Assembly: GCA_020632795.1 (NCBI GenBank)
Contig: JACKEV010000022.1
Location: 70,903-134,902 of the forward strand
DNA length: 64,000 nt
Direction: 5' to 3'
Origin: Alphaproteobacteria bacterium
GTDB lineage: Bacteria > Myxococcota_A > UBA796 > CAJQPC01
This document shows, piece by piece, positions 9,466 to 19,147 of this stretch. Numbering within the stretch: the stretch's first letter is position 1; each line of letters starts with the position of its first letter. The notes beneath the pieces were generated by a model, which made no database searches, was not told the DNA's origin, and saw only the letters and a program-made list of their open reading frames with translations. Both the position numbers and the translations under genes were made by a program.

Positions 9466-11001
9466 GTGCGCCTCCGTCCGCTGGTCTCCGCGCTGCTGTG
9501 CTTCGGGCTCGTCCTGCCCTTCGTGGGCAAGCCGGTGCACGTGGACGACGCCAACTTCCTCGTGCTCGCCGAGGGCGCCGCAGCGGACCCCTGGCGGCCC
9601 CACGCGGTGACCATCAACTGGCAGGGCACCACCGAGCGCGCCTTCGACGTGCTCTCCAACCCGCCCGGGGTGGCCTGGTGGCTCGCGCCGGTCGTCGACG
9701 CCCCGGTGGCGTGGCAGCACCTGTGGATGCTGCCCTGGCTGGCGCTGGCGCTCTTCGGGGCCTGGCGGCTGGGCCGGGCCTTCGCCGGGGACGGCGTCGC
9801 GGGCCTGCTCGTGCTGGGCACCGCGCCGGTGGTGGCGCTGGCCGCGCAGTCCCTCACCCCGGACCTGCCGCTGCTGGCCTGCGCGCTCGCCGGCGTGGGG
9901 GGCTTCCTGACCAGCCCGAAGCGGGCCTGGGCCTGGGCGCTGGTGGCGGGTGCGGCGGCGCTGTTCCGCTACTCCGGGGTCTGCCTCATCCCGCTGCTGC
10001 TGTTCGCGGGCTGGCAGCGGGGGCGGCTGCGGGCGGCGGCGCTCTCGGCGGCCCCGCTGGCGGCGCTGCTGCTGCACGACCTCGCGGCCTACGGCGAGGT
10101 GCACCTGCTGGCGATGACGGGCTTCCAGTCGGTGTCGAACACGCCTCGGGAGGTGCTGCGCAAGGGCATCGCAGCGCTGGCGATGCTGGGTGGGGTGGGG
10201 GTGCTGCCGCTGCTGGCCCCGGGGCGGCGGGGGGCGCTCGGGGCGCTCGCCGGGGCCGCGCTGGGCCTCGTCGGCGCGTGGATCTCCGGGCACGACGGGG
10301 CCCAGGCGGCGGCCACGGTGGCCTTCACCGCCGCGGGCGGCGCGGCGTTCGGCAGCCTGCGGCTCTCTCGGCCGGAGGACCGCCTGCTGGCGGCCTGGAC
10401 GGTGGGGGGCTTCATGTTCCTCCTGACCCTGCGCTTCACCGCCGCGCGCTACTGGCTGCCCTTCCTGGCCGGGCCGGCGCTCGCCGCGCTGCGGGCGGGG
10501 GTGGGGCCCCGGCGGCTGGCGGCGGCGATCGCGGTGAACGCCCTCGTGGCCCTGGGGGTCTCGTTCGACGACCTGGAGATGGCGCGGGGCTGGCAGCGGG
10601 TTGCGGCCGAGGTCAGCGCGCGGGGGAGCGGGCAGTTCGCCGGGCACTGGGGCTGGCAGCGCGCGATGGAGGCGGCCGGCTGGCGCGCTCTGGAGGAGGG
10701 GGAGGTGCCGACAGGGCTGTTCGCGGTGGCCTGGGCGCCGTGGCCCCAGGAGCCGGGCGCGGCGGCCTGCCTGGTCCCGGTGGACCAGTGGGTCATCGAG
10801 GACCGCTTCTTCGGCCCGCGCGTCCACACGGCAGCGGGCGCGGCGAACGTGCACGCCTTCGTGGTCGCCGGCCTGCCCCCCACCGAGACCTACGCCCCCT
10901 GGACCCTCTCCGACGAGCCATACGACCGGGTCTCCCTGTATCGCCCCTGCGGCGCGGCCCTTGAAGGTCCCGCGGAGACAGGGCAGAATCCGCCCCCATG
11001 A
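9466..11001 (+). CDS. Multispanning GT39-like glycosyltransferase (ArnT/PMT-like)
   Basis: The 511-aa protein starts with GTG at 9466. It has about ten hydrophobic segments separated by short loops. The first loop contains the acidic pair HVDDANFL and then SNPPGVAWWLAP, resembling the catalytic DE/DD loop and PPxxY-like region of lipid-linked sugar transferases of the dolichyl-phosphate-mannose type. The C-terminal 120 residues form a soluble domain. It probably transfers a sugar from a polyprenyl carrier at the periplasmic face; donor and acceptor cannot be read from sequence. It overlaps the following gene by four bases (ATGA). Confidence 0.72.
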   Translation: MRLRPLVSALLCFGLVLPFVGKPVHVDDANFLVLAEGAAADPWRPHAVTINWQGTTERAFDVLSNPPGVAWWLAPVVDAPVAWQHLWMLPWLALALFGAWRLGRAFAGDGVAGLLVLGTAPVVALAAQSLTPDLPLLACALAGVGGFLTSPKRAWAWALVAGAAALFRYSGVCLIPLLLFAGWQRGRLRAAALSAAPLAALLLHDLAAYGEVHLLAMTGFQSVSNTPREVLRKGIAALAMLGGVGVLPLLAPGRRGALGALAGAALGLVGAWISGHDGAQAAATVAFTAAGGAAFGSLRLSRPEDRLLAAWTVGGFMFLLTLRFTAARYWLPFLAGPALAALRAGVGPRRLAAAIAVNALVALGVSFDDLEMARGWQRVAAEVSARGSGQFAGHWGWQRAMEAAGWRALEEGEVPTGLFAVAWAPWPQEPGAAACLVPVDQWVIEDRFFGPRVHTAAGAANVHAFVVAGLPPTETYAPWTLSDEPYDRVSLYRPCGAALEGPAETGQNPPP

Positions 11002-12200
11002 GACGACGACTCCTGCGCATCCTCCTGGCGCTCATCGCGGTGATCGCCACCCCCCTCGGCATCCTGACCTTCACAGCCTACGACCCGCCGCCCGAGGCGC
11101 CCGCCGACGTGCGCTGCGCGGGCGACCAGGTGACCCTGCGGAAGGGCGACGCCTTCACCCTCGTCTCGTGGAACATCCAGTTCTCGGCCAGCCGGAAGCA
11201 CCAGTTCTTCTACGACGGCGGGGACGTGGTCCAGGTACCTCGCGCGGACGTGGACGAGACGCTCGCCGCCATCGCCAAGGCCCTGCGCGCCCTGGGCCCG
11301 GACCTCGCGCTGCTCCAGGAGGTGGATCGGGGCTCGGATCGGACGCACCGGGTGGACCAGCTCGGGCCGCTGTTGGACGCCCTGAAGGACCCCTGCGAGG
11401 TCTCCGCGCCCTACCACCGTGCGCGCTTCGTGCCCTTCCCGGTGCCGGACTTCCTGGGGAAGGTGGACATGAACCTGGCGGTTCTGTCGCGTTTTTCGAT
11501 GCGACAAGCGGCGCGGGTCCAGCTCCCCCTGCTGAAGGAGTCCCGGATCCGCCAAGCCTTCAACCTCAAGCGCGCCCTGCTGCACGCGGAGGTCCCCGTC
11601 GAGGGGCTGTCGCACCCGCTGGCGATCGCGGTCACCCACCTCTCGGCGTTCTCGCGGGGGGACGGCACGCTGGCCGAGCAGGTGGCCGTGCTGGAGGCGT
11701 GGATGTCGGCCCGGCCGGAGGGGCAGCCCTGGATCCTCGCGGGCGACCTCAACCTGCTGCCTCCGGGAGACGACCCCAAGCGGCTCAGGGTCCACTCGGA
11801 GCTGTTCGCGGACGAGGTGAACCCCATCGAGCGGCTGCTGCCTCGCTTCCAGGAGATCTTCGGCGCCCGCAACCAGCTCGACACCGAGAACCGGACCTAC
11901 CTGCCCTTCGGCTACCAGGAGCCGGACCGCAAGATCGACTACGTGTTCTACGGCGGCCCGATCGAGGTGGAGGAGGCCGAGGTCCTGCGCCGCTACAGCG
12001 CGCTCTCCGATCACCTGCCGGTGCGGGCGGTGCTGCGCCTCGGGGAGGCGGCCGGGCGCCCTGGGGATGTCCGAGGGGGTGGAGGGGGCTCCAACGGCCA
12101 GAACCTCCCCCCACCCGGCGTGCCGCCCCACGAGCGGGTGCCCTACCACCCCAGCGACCCGGACAGCGCGCCGTCGAACATCGACACCGGCACGGGATGA
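10998..12200 (+). CDS. Membrane-anchored endonuclease/exonuclease/phosphatase-fold hydrolase
   Basis: The 400-aa product has a basic N-terminus and one hydrophobic helix (LLRILLALIAVIATPLGIL), then a complete EEP-type domain. Motifs include LVSWNIQFS, LLQEVDRG (metal-binding Glu), NLAVLSRF, VTHLSAFSR, LAGDLNLLPPGDD (catalytic Asp/Asn) and a final SDHLPVRAVL (His). The family hydrolyses phosphodiesters in nucleic acids, phosphoinositides or sphingolipids. The predicted periplasmic location and neighbouring lipid-linked glycosyltransferases favour a lipid or extracellular phosphodiester substrate. The C-terminal ~60 residues are Gly/Pro-rich and likely disordered. One TGTCGC...ATGCGACA pair lies in the coding sequence near 11484-11506. 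Confidence 0.85.
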   Translation: MRRRLLRILLALIAVIATPLGILTFTAYDPPPEAPADVRCAGDQVTLRKGDAFTLVSWNIQFSASRKHQFFYDGGDVVQVPRADVDETLAAIAKALRALGPDLALLQEVDRGSDRTHRVDQLGPLLDALKDPCEVSAPYHRARFVPFPVPDFLGKVDMNLAVLSRFSMRQAARVQLPLLKESRIRQAFNLKRALLHAEVPVEGLSHPLAIAVTHLSAFSRGDGTLAEQVAVLEAWMSARPEGQPWILAGDLNLLPPGDDPKRLRVHSELFADEVNPIERLLPRFQEIFGARNQLDTENRTYLPFGYQEPDRKIDYVFYGGPIEVEEAEVLRRYSALSDHLPVRAVLRLGEAAGRPGDVRGGGGGSNGQNLPPPGVPPHERVPYHPSDPDSAPSNIDTGTG

Positions 12201-12220
12201 ACGCGCTACACTGACCCGCG

Positions 12221-12553
12221 ATGCGCCTCCTCCTCCTGCTGACCCTGGCTGCGTGCAGCGACAAGACCGCGGACGACAGCGGCGCGGCGGGCTGCGACAC
12301 CGGCCCCGCGCTGACCTGGCAGAACTGGGGGGACGGCTTCTTCGCCACCTACTGCCGCTCCTGTCACTCCGACACCACCCCCAACCGCATGGGGGCGCCG
12401 GAGAGCATCAACTTCAACACCCTGGAGCAGGTGCGCGACCAGGCTGCCCTCATCCGGGACTCGGTGCTGGTGCGGCAGAGCATGCCCGTCGGCGGCGGGG
12501 TCTATGAAGAGGACCTGGAGCTGCTGGGGATCTTCCTCGATTGCGGCATCTGA
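12221..12553 (+). CDS. Small monohaem cytochrome-c-like lipoprotein
   Basis: The 110-aa protein has a lipoprotein signal (LLLLLTLAAC, Cys 12), an Asp-rich linker (SDKTADDSG), and a single haem-binding motif CRSCH at residues 45-49. A methionine in QSMPVGGG near residue 85 could be the sixth ligand, and the C-terminal EEDLELLGIFLDCG resembles the final helix of small cytochromes c. This is the pattern of the Planctomycete/Myxococcota cytochrome-like domains. It probably carries electrons at the membrane surface. Two additional cysteines (25 and 108) might form a disulfide. Its 3' end overlaps the next gene by 13 bases. Confidence 0.78.
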   Translation: MRLLLLLTLAACSDKTADDSGAAGCDTGPALTWQNWGDGFFATYCRSCHSDTTPNRMGAPESINFNTLEQVRDQAALIRDSVLVRQSMPVGGGVYEEDLELLGIFLDCGI

Positions 12554-14100
12554 GCGACCGGGCGGCGGATCGCCTCACCCTGGCGGTGATCCTCGGGGTG
12601 GGCCTGTCGCATTTATGTTTCATCCTGTTGGATCAGCGGCTGCCCCGGGACCTGGGGCTGTACTACAAGGAGCTGCCCGCGCTCTTCGAGGCGCTGCAGG
12701 CGGGCCGCCTGCCGATGGAGGCGATGACCCGGCCCGGGGGCTGGCTCAACCTGCTCACCGCGGTGACCCTCTTCGTGGCCGGCCGCTCGGGGGAGGTGTT
12801 TCGGCTGCTGGACCTGGGGTGGCTGCTGCTGCTGCTGGGGGCGACCGCGGGCGTCGCCCGCCGGGTCGCGGGCCCCCGCGCGGCCCTGCTGGCCACCGCG
12901 ATGACCGCGAGCGCGCCCATGGTCTACGTCTCCGCACGCATGGCCTGGATCCATGTGCCCGAGGCGGCGTTGTCGCTGGGGCTGTTGTATTTGATGCTAC
13001 AACCTCCGACGCGGATGGGGGCTGCTGCCATGACCCTGTGCGGGGCGCTGGTCATCAGCCTGCGTCCCTCCGGGGTGATGTGGCTGGCGCCACTTGTCGC
13101 GTTTATTGTCGCACAATCATTTTTGCGACAGCGCCCGCTGCGCGGCGTCTTCCCGATGCTGCTCGCCTGGGGCCTGAGCCTGCTCGTGCCCTTGTCGCAG
13201 CTTCGGCCCTACCTCCAGGCCAAGCTGGACGCCCGCCCCCGCTACGCGGCGTTGCTGCCGGGGCTGGGGGATCAACTCCTCAGCGGGTTCGGGGTCTGGG
13301 TGCTGCCCCTCATCGCGCTGGGGGTCGTGGGCCTGCTCTCCCGGGATCGGGCACGGCTGGGCGGACCTCTGGCGGCGGTCCTGGGCGCCTGGATCGCGCT
13401 CCCCCTGCTGGCCTGGGCGGTCAGCCAGGCCGGCGTCGACAACTTCACCGCGATGGTGCCGGCCGCCGCCCTGCTCGCCGGGGTCGGGCTGGCCGCTCGA
13501 TTCCCCTGGATGACCGTGCCCATCCTCCTGGTCCTGGCCTCGCTGCATGCCTGGCCCTGGGTCCCCCCGGAGGTGCTGGAGCGCGCCCGGGGGCTGCGTC
13601 GGATCCCCGGCATGCCACAGGTGATGAGCCAGCCCCACGTCCTGAACTACCGGCGGGCCTTCACCGGGGACGAGGCCCGGGTGCAGCTCGCCCTCATCGA
13701 CGCGGCCTGCGCCACCCGCATGTGCTTCGTGGTCGTGGACGGGGGCCTGTTCTTTCCCCACGCCGAGGATCCCGGCCGGCTGGAGCTGTTCCTGGCGGGC
13801 TATGACCACGTCCTGCTGCACAACCCGCGCCGCGAACCGCCCCGCAGGCTGCCCCCCGACGCGATCGCGCGCTGGACCTGTGAGGCCCGCCCCGAGCGCC
13901 CGGAGCTGCCCGCGCCGGGGGGCGGACCGATGGAGCAGCACACCCGGGGCCTCACGCCGGTCTGGTCCGGCTGGCTCGATTGGTGCCGCCTGGACTGGTA
14001 TGTGCCCGACGGGGTGCTGGAAGACCCGGACGCGCTGCCGCCTCCGATCCCACCCCAGCGCCGCCTGGAGGTCCAGCATCCCCTGATCCCCTCGGGTTGA
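12541..14100 (+). CDS. Multispanning membrane glycosyltransferase-like protein
   Basis: The 519-aa protein appears to start with TTG at 12541 inside the end of the cytochrome gene. It has about nine hydrophobic segments. An early extracytoplasmic loop contains YYKELPALFEALQAGR and the PGGWLNLLTA region, similar in position to GT39-type enzymes, though the classical acidic pair is less clear than in the 9466 gene. A soluble C-terminal region of about 160 residues (FVVVDGGLFFPHAEDPGR) follows. Several AT-rich islands with TGTCGCAT-like words fall in its transmembrane codons (12605, 12984, 13096-13130). Function is inferred only from topology and context. Confidence 0.65.
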   Translation: MRHLSDRAADRLTLAVILGVGLSHLCFILLDQRLPRDLGLYYKELPALFEALQAGRLPMEAMTRPGGWLNLLTAVTLFVAGRSGEVFRLLDLGWLLLLLGATAGVARRVAGPRAALLATAMTASAPMVYVSARMAWIHVPEAALSLGLLYLMLQPPTRMGAAAMTLCGALVISLRPSGVMWLAPLVAFIVAQSFLRQRPLRGVFPMLLAWGLSLLVPLSQLRPYLQAKLDARPRYAALLPGLGDQLLSGFGVWVLPLIALGVVGLLSRDRARLGGPLAAVLGAWIALPLLAWAVSQAGVDNFTAMVPAAALLAGVGLAARFPWMTVPILLVLASLHAWPWVPPEVLERARGLRRIPGMPQVMSQPHVLNYRRAFTGDEARVQLALIDAACATRMCFVVVDGGLFFPHAEDPGRLELFLAGYDHVLLHNPRREPPRRLPPDAIARWTCEARPERPELPAPGGGPMEQHTRGLTPVWSGWLDWCRLDWYVPDGVLEDPDALPPPIPPQRRLEVQHPLIPSG

Positions 14101-14133
14101 CAGCCCCTCTGGCCCTTGGCAGGTTTGAATCGG

Positions 14134-15936
14134 ATGTCCATGTCCCAGCCCGCCGCCGCGCCCGCGACCGTGGCCCCAGGCCCCGTGGACGTGACCGATG
14201 CGCTCGCTGACCAGGCCCTCAACAACCTGGTCAACCAGTTCGCGCGCCCGATGGACTTCCTGCGGGAGCTGGTGCAGAACGCCATCGACGCGGGCACGCC
14301 CCGGGTGGACGTCTGGGTGCGCTACCGCCCGGACGTCGAGGTGCTGGAGATCCATGTCGACGACTACGGGGAGGGCATGGACGAGGACATCATCGACAAC
14401 CACCTCACCCGGCTGTTCGCCTCCACCAAGGAGGACGACCTCACGAAGATCGGCAAGTTCGGCATCGGCTTCACGTCGATCTTCGCCATCGAGCCCGAGG
14501 CCGTGCTGGTGCGCACCGGGCGCCACGGCGAGAGCTGGGAGCTGCTCTTCCACGCCGACCGCAGCTTTGACAAGGTCCGGGCGCGCATCCCCCTCGACGG
14601 GACCCGCATCACCCTGTTCAAGCGCATCGGGGCGGCGGACGCCGAGCTGACCATGCGGGACTGCCGCTGGATCCTGAGCTGGTGGTGCGAGCACTCCGAC
14701 ACGCCGGTCACCTTCTGCGAGCGCGCGCCGGACGACCTGGTGACCGATGAGGTCGACCTGGACGACCCCTTCGCCGCCTTCGAGGCCCCCGCCTTCAGCC
14801 TGGGGCCCTCATTCGATACAGATTCATCCGGTACAGATGTCCCTGCGGCGGTGCCTCAGCGGATCTCCCGCCCGCTGGACCTCAACGGCGACCTCGTCGT
14901 CCACCACACCGAGCCTGGGGCAGAGGTGGTCGTCGGCTACACCCAAAGTCCGCGTTACGCCTACTACAATGGCGGCCTCACCCTGGTGAACACACGCAGT
15001 ACAGACGTCCTCGGGGTGATGCGCTCTCGCCTCGCGCACGTCTCGTTCAAGGTCAAGAGCCGTCACCTGGAGCACACGCTGACCCGCGACAACGTGCTCC
15101 AGGATCGCAACTGGCACGACGTGATGCAGGTGGTGGTGCGCGCCGCGGACGCCCTGTTCGCCCGGCTGCTCGATCGGGTCGAGGCGGCGGTGCGGGACGG
15201 CGAGTCCCTGGAGCGCTGGCACGCCTACCTCGCCGAGGAGTGCAACCTGGACGGCGCCCGGCGGCGGGTCCGGGGCTGGTGGGGGCGCCCGCTGTTCCGC
15301 GATCACCGGGGCCACGGGGTGAGCCTGGCCACGATCGAGATCCACGAGGACCGGCAGGGCGCGGTGCTGATGGCCTCCGGGCCGCCGAGCCTCCACGAAG
15401 CCCTGGAGGCCGAGGGCATCCTGCTGCTGGAGGACAGCCCGCAGACCCGGGCGGTGCTCTACGCCTGCGAGGATCGCCCGGTGCTGGGCCCTCCCATCGG
15501 GCGCCGGCGGCTGGCGCTGGCCCGCGCCCGCTTCGTCACCCCCCAGCTCGTCTCCCCCATCGAGCTGCCGGCCGCTGAGCGCGCGCTCATCGACATCGCG
15601 GACCGCCTGCTGCGCGCGGCGACCCGGGGCCGCGTGCGCCTCAAGGCCGGAGACTTCGGCGGCGATGAGCCCGCCCTGGCGCTGGAGGGGCCCCCGGACG
15701 GCCGCATCTTCCAGCGGGGTCAGCCCTCCCTGCTGCGGCTTCCGGCCTGGCTTCGCCGGCGCACCCTGCTGGTCAACCGAGGGCACCCGTTCTACCAGCT
15801 CCAGCGCATCGCGGCCGCCGAGGACCCGGTGCTCGCGGCGGCGGGCCTGGCCCAGGCCGTGCTGCGGGACGAGCGCGCGGAGGGGGAGCGCAGCTACCGC
15901 CGCCTGGTCGAGGCCGCGCTGGAGGCCGCAGGATGA
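14134..15936 (+). CDS. GHKL/HSP90-like ATPase, partner 1
   Basis: The 600-aa protein has an intact N-terminal Bergerat ATP-binding fold. The N-box is FLRELVQNAIDAG (residues about 45-57), the G1 box is DDYGEGM and the G2 box is GKFGIGF, preceded by the lid-like FASTKEDDLTKIG. This matches HSP90, MutL and MORC-type ATPases; no histidine-kinase H-box or MutL C-terminus is seen. The middle region includes NGGLTLVNTRSTDVLGVM and SRHLEHTLTRDNVLQDRNW, similar in position to the HSP90 middle domain. The C-terminal half is unassigned. I chose ATG 14134; TTG at 14116 would add six residues. It overlaps the next gene by four bases, and the next product looks like a degenerate relative. Confidence 0.82.
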   Translation: MSMSQPAAAPATVAPGPVDVTDALADQALNNLVNQFARPMDFLRELVQNAIDAGTPRVDVWVRYRPDVEVLEIHVDDYGEGMDEDIIDNHLTRLFASTKEDDLTKIGKFGIGFTSIFAIEPEAVLVRTGRHGESWELLFHADRSFDKVRARIPLDGTRITLFKRIGAADAELTMRDCRWILSWWCEHSDTPVTFCERAPDDLVTDEVDLDDPFAAFEAPAFSLGPSFDTDSSGTDVPAAVPQRISRPLDLNGDLVVHHTEPGAEVVVGYTQSPRYAYYNGGLTLVNTRSTDVLGVMRSRLAHVSFKVKSRHLEHTLTRDNVLQDRNWHDVMQVVVRAADALFARLLDRVEAAVRDGESLERWHAYLAEECNLDGARRRVRGWWGRPLFRDHRGHGVSLATIEIHEDRQGAVLMASGPPSLHEALEAEGILLLEDSPQTRAVLYACEDRPVLGPPIGRRRLALARARFVTPQLVSPIELPAAERALIDIADRLLRAATRGRVRLKAGDFGGDEPALALEGPPDGRIFQRGQPSLLRLPAWLRRRTLLVNRGHPFYQLQRIAAAEDPVLAAAGLAQAVLRDERAEGERSYRRLVEAALEAAG

Positions 15937-18900
15937 GCGGACTTGACGCCCTGATCGAGCGCAGCCGGGCTCCCGGTGAATTCGTCGAGCGCCGCCGCTT
16001 CTCCCTCTCGAAGGACAAGGCCATCGAGAAGCAGCGTGAGTTCGCGCTGCGCCACCCCTACCAGTACATCCTGGAGCTGATCCAGGCCGCCGTGCACGCC
16101 GGCGCGGGCTTCATCGCCATCGATGTCCACTACCAGCACCTGCTCGTCGCGTTCATCGGGGGCCGGGCCTTCTCGGCGGACGAGCTGACCAACCTGTTCG
16201 ACTACCTGTTCGCGGACCGCACCGACCCGCGAAACCGCCACCTGGTCCAGCTCGCGGTCGGGCTGAACGCGCTGCTCCAGCGCAAGCCGCGGCGCATCCG
16301 CATCGAGAGCGGCGTGGGCGCCCACGCCGCCCGCATGGACGTCGACGCCTCCGGTACGGTCACCGTCGGTGAGCCCCTGGAGCCCTTGTCGGGCAGCTAC
16401 CTCCTGGCCGAGCTGCCCGTCGGGCTGTTCACCCGCTTCCAGGACATCAAGGTCTTCCCGGAGCAGGCGCTGATCGAGGAGCGCTGCATCCACACCCCCG
16501 TGCCCATCATCGTCAACGGCTCCGCGCTGTTCGGCTACCGCACCACCCGGCGGGTCGACGTCTTCCAAGGCCACCACCGCCTGCAATTCGACACAGACGG
16601 GCGCTACGGCGTGCTCGCCCTGCCCAAGGTCGCCGGCCCCTCCCCCGGCTTCAAGATCGTGATGGGTGGGACCTGGATCACCACGCTCGATCTGCCGGAG
16701 CTGGGCATCGTGCAGATGCCCGACGGACGGGGACATCGGCTGCGGCAGCACCTGTTCGGGGTGATCTGCGACGACGGGCTCCGCAAGACCGCCGACGGCG
16801 CGGACATCGTGCGGGATCGCAGCTTCCACGAGATGCTCAAGGCCCTCCAGCCCTTCGCCCGCCAGCTCGCCGACCGTCTGGAGGGGGCCGCCCACTACGA
16901 AGCCCCCGAGCTGCCCGACGGCGAGGAGGGCGATCGCTCTCCCCTCCCCCGCTTCATCCCGCTGCTGCGTCAGGGGCAGGGCCTGCCGCCCGAGGAGATC
17001 GCCAGCCTGGTTGACGAGCCCCTGTTCTGGGTCGCCCCCGAGGAGCGGGACAGCATCGCCACCCAGGCCGACCCCTCCCGCTTCCCCTACCGGGTGCTGG
17101 AGCTGCGCGAGGCCGAGGCCCGCACCCTGAGCGACCTGCACCCCGCCCTGACCCTGCGACGCCTGACCAGCACCGCGGACGTCGACTTCGCGCGCCGGGT
17201 GATGCAGCGCAACCTGTCGCACGCGGAGCTGGTCCTCCACCCCGAGGGCCTGCCGCCCAACACGACTCTGCGCCTGCGCCTGCACCTCAGCGGCCCGGAG
17301 CCCGGCTGGGGTCGGGGCGAGGGGTCGGCCGCGCTGCTCTCGGTCGGCGAGGTCACCACCTGGTGCGGTCGGCTGCCCGAGGGCCCCCCCCGGGTGAGCG
17401 CCCTGCTCGAGCTGCCCTCCACCCGGGCCCGCGAGGGCGCGGAGCTGCGCCCCCGAGACACCCTGCGCGCGCTGCTCCAGGAGCTCTCGTGGCGCCTGAT
17501 CGAGGAGGTGTCCCAGGACGTGTCGGCCCGGCGCGGGCTGGCCGCCCACCTGCTCGCCCGGTACGCCTGCCCCCGCTTCGTCCGAGGCGCGGAGGGCGCC
17601 ATCCGTCTGGACGTGGACCTGCCGCCCCGCTGGAGCCAGGAGGCCTGCCAGGCGCTCCGGGAGGCCCCGCTGGCAGACGCGGAGGACGGCCCGGTCACCC
17701 TCTCCCGGCTCCTCGCCCTGGCCGGCCGCGACGCCCACCTCCGCCTGCTGACCCGGGCGGGCTTCGAGCGCCTGCTGCCGCTCGCGCTGCGCCTGGGGCC
17801 AGGCCACCTGCGCCCCCCTGACGCCACCCCCACGCTGGTCCTCGCCCCCCAGGGTGAGCGCTGGGCGGCGGTCCCCAAGCCCCCTGCGGCGGGACCCTGG
17901 GTCGCCCTCGCCCCGGCCCTGGCGACCAGGCCCGGGGTCCCGTCCGCCGCGCTCGTCGGCCAGGGCGTCACCGAGGACCACCCAGCCTGGCGCGAGCTGG
18001 GTGACCTGCTCCTGGACCGCCTCGCGGGGTCGCCTGGGGAGGATCTTGAGGTGGAGCGACAGCGGGAGTTGGCCCGCCTCGCCTTGCTGGACCTGGGCTA
18101 CGCGGCGGTGCCGCCCCACGACGGCATCTCCCTCCCTGCGGGCGGGCCGCTGCGGGTCGTGGCGCACGGGGGTCTGCGGGCCCACCCCCCGGACGCGGTC
18201 CCGCTCACCGCAGACGTATTGGGTCGCGTGCAGGGATCCCGGGCTGTCTCGCTGTGCTACGGCCACGACCCGGCGACGTTGCGGCAGCTCGTCGGGGCGT
18301 CCCCGGGGGCGCCGGGCTGGCTCACGGTGGCGCCGGTGCGGATCTCGGGTGTGCGCGGGCAGATCGGCCTCCCGATCCCCTTCGAGCGGCGGCCGCTGCT
18401 GGTGGTGTGGGACGGCGCGGAGGCCTCCAGCGTGCCCGAAGTGGAGCGTCTGATGCCGGTCCTGGGCGTGCTGGAGCTGGTCGACGGGCCGCTGGACAGC
18501 GCCCGGATGGAGCTGCTCCAGGTGGCCGGGCTGGGGTTGTTCCAGGAGCTTGTGGAGCAGCTCACGGAGGACGCCGCCGGGCCGCGCGCCGAGGCCGCGG
18601 CTAAGTACGGCGCCACCTTCGCGGCCACGCGCCACGCCACGACCGGGGGTCTGGGCGGCACGGCGGCGGAGCTGGCCCGCCGGATCGCCATCCCGGACCC
18701 CGAGGGGGGGCGCTGGGGGTTCCTGGAGCGCTGGCTGTCGACCCCCGAGGATCAGCGACCCCCCTCCGCGCTGCCGGGCCCTCTGCGTCCCCCGGACCCG
18801 TCAGCGGCGCTCACCGTCCGCTCTCCTGCCGAGCGCCTCACCGGTCGCCTCACCCGCGCCCTGTCCGCGCTCCCCTCCGCGCCGGAGGTCATCCTCCACC

Positions 18901-19142
18901 CGACGGAGGGGCGAGGGCGGGTCCCGCTGCGGGCCCGGATCGAGGCCGGGCGGGTGATCCTCTACCCCGACACGACGCACCCGCTGGCCGGGCGGGCCCT
19001 CAGGGGCGAGCATGCGGCCGGCGAGCTGCTCCTGATGGAGGCCGCGCGGCTGGTGGCCGAGCAGGCCCGCCGCATGGACGAGTCGGTCGACCTGAACGCC
19101 ATCTGGCAGGCCCTGATCGCCCAGCGCCTGTCGGAGGGCTGA
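15933..19142 (+). CDS. Large GHKL-related protein with degenerate ATP site, partner 2
   Basis: This 1069-aa protein starts at the ATGA overlap with the preceding GHKL gene. Its N-terminus is HSP90-like: a helix with ALRHPYQYILELIQAAVHAG aligns with the N-box, but the metal-binding Asn is replaced (EL-I-Q-A). The G1 DxGxG is replaced by FIGGRAFSADEL, so ATP hydrolysis is doubtful. Residues about 130-330 resemble an HSP90 middle domain (LPELGIVQMPDGRGHRLRQH). The rest, rich in Leu/Arg/Pro, is not recognisable, and the last 50 residues form an amphipathic helix (MEAARLVAEQARRMDESVDL). Tight coupling suggests an obligate heteromeric complex. Function is unknown. Confidence 0.78.
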   Translation: MSGLDALIERSRAPGEFVERRRFSLSKDKAIEKQREFALRHPYQYILELIQAAVHAGAGFIAIDVHYQHLLVAFIGGRAFSADELTNLFDYLFADRTDPRNRHLVQLAVGLNALLQRKPRRIRIESGVGAHAARMDVDASGTVTVGEPLEPLSGSYLLAELPVGLFTRFQDIKVFPEQALIEERCIHTPVPIIVNGSALFGYRTTRRVDVFQGHHRLQFDTDGRYGVLALPKVAGPSPGFKIVMGGTWITTLDLPELGIVQMPDGRGHRLRQHLFGVICDDGLRKTADGADIVRDRSFHEMLKALQPFARQLADRLEGAAHYEAPELPDGEEGDRSPLPRFIPLLRQGQGLPPEEIASLVDEPLFWVAPEERDSIATQADPSRFPYRVLELREAEARTLSDLHPALTLRRLTSTADVDFARRVMQRNLSHAELVLHPEGLPPNTTLRLRLHLSGPEPGWGRGEGSAALLSVGEVTTWCGRLPEGPPRVSALLELPSTRAREGAELRPRDTLRALLQELSWRLIEEVSQDVSARRGLAAHLLARYACPRFVRGAEGAIRLDVDLPPRWSQEACQALREAPLADAEDGPVTLSRLLALAGRDAHLRLLTRAGFERLLPLALRLGPGHLRPPDATPTLVLAPQGERWAAVPKPPAAGPWVALAPALATRPGVPSAALVGQGVTEDHPAWRELGDLLLDRLAGSPGEDLEVERQRELARLALLDLGYAAVPPHDGISLPAGGPLRVVAHGGLRAHPPDAVPLTADVLGRVQGSRAVSLCYGHDPATLRQLVGASPGAPGWLTVAPVRISGVRGQIGLPIPFERRPLLVVWDGAEASSVPEVERLMPVLGVLELVDGPLDSARMELLQVAGLGLFQELVEQLTEDAAGPRAEAAAKYGATFAATRHATTGGLGGTAAELARRIAIPDPEGGRWGFLERWLSTPEDQRPPSALPGPLRPPDPSAALTVRSPAERLTGRLTRALSALPSAPEVILHPTEGRGRVPLRARIEAGRVILYPDTTHPLAGRALRGEHAAGELLLMEAARLVAEQARRMDESVDLNAIWQALIAQRLSEG

Positions 19143-19147
19143 TCCGG

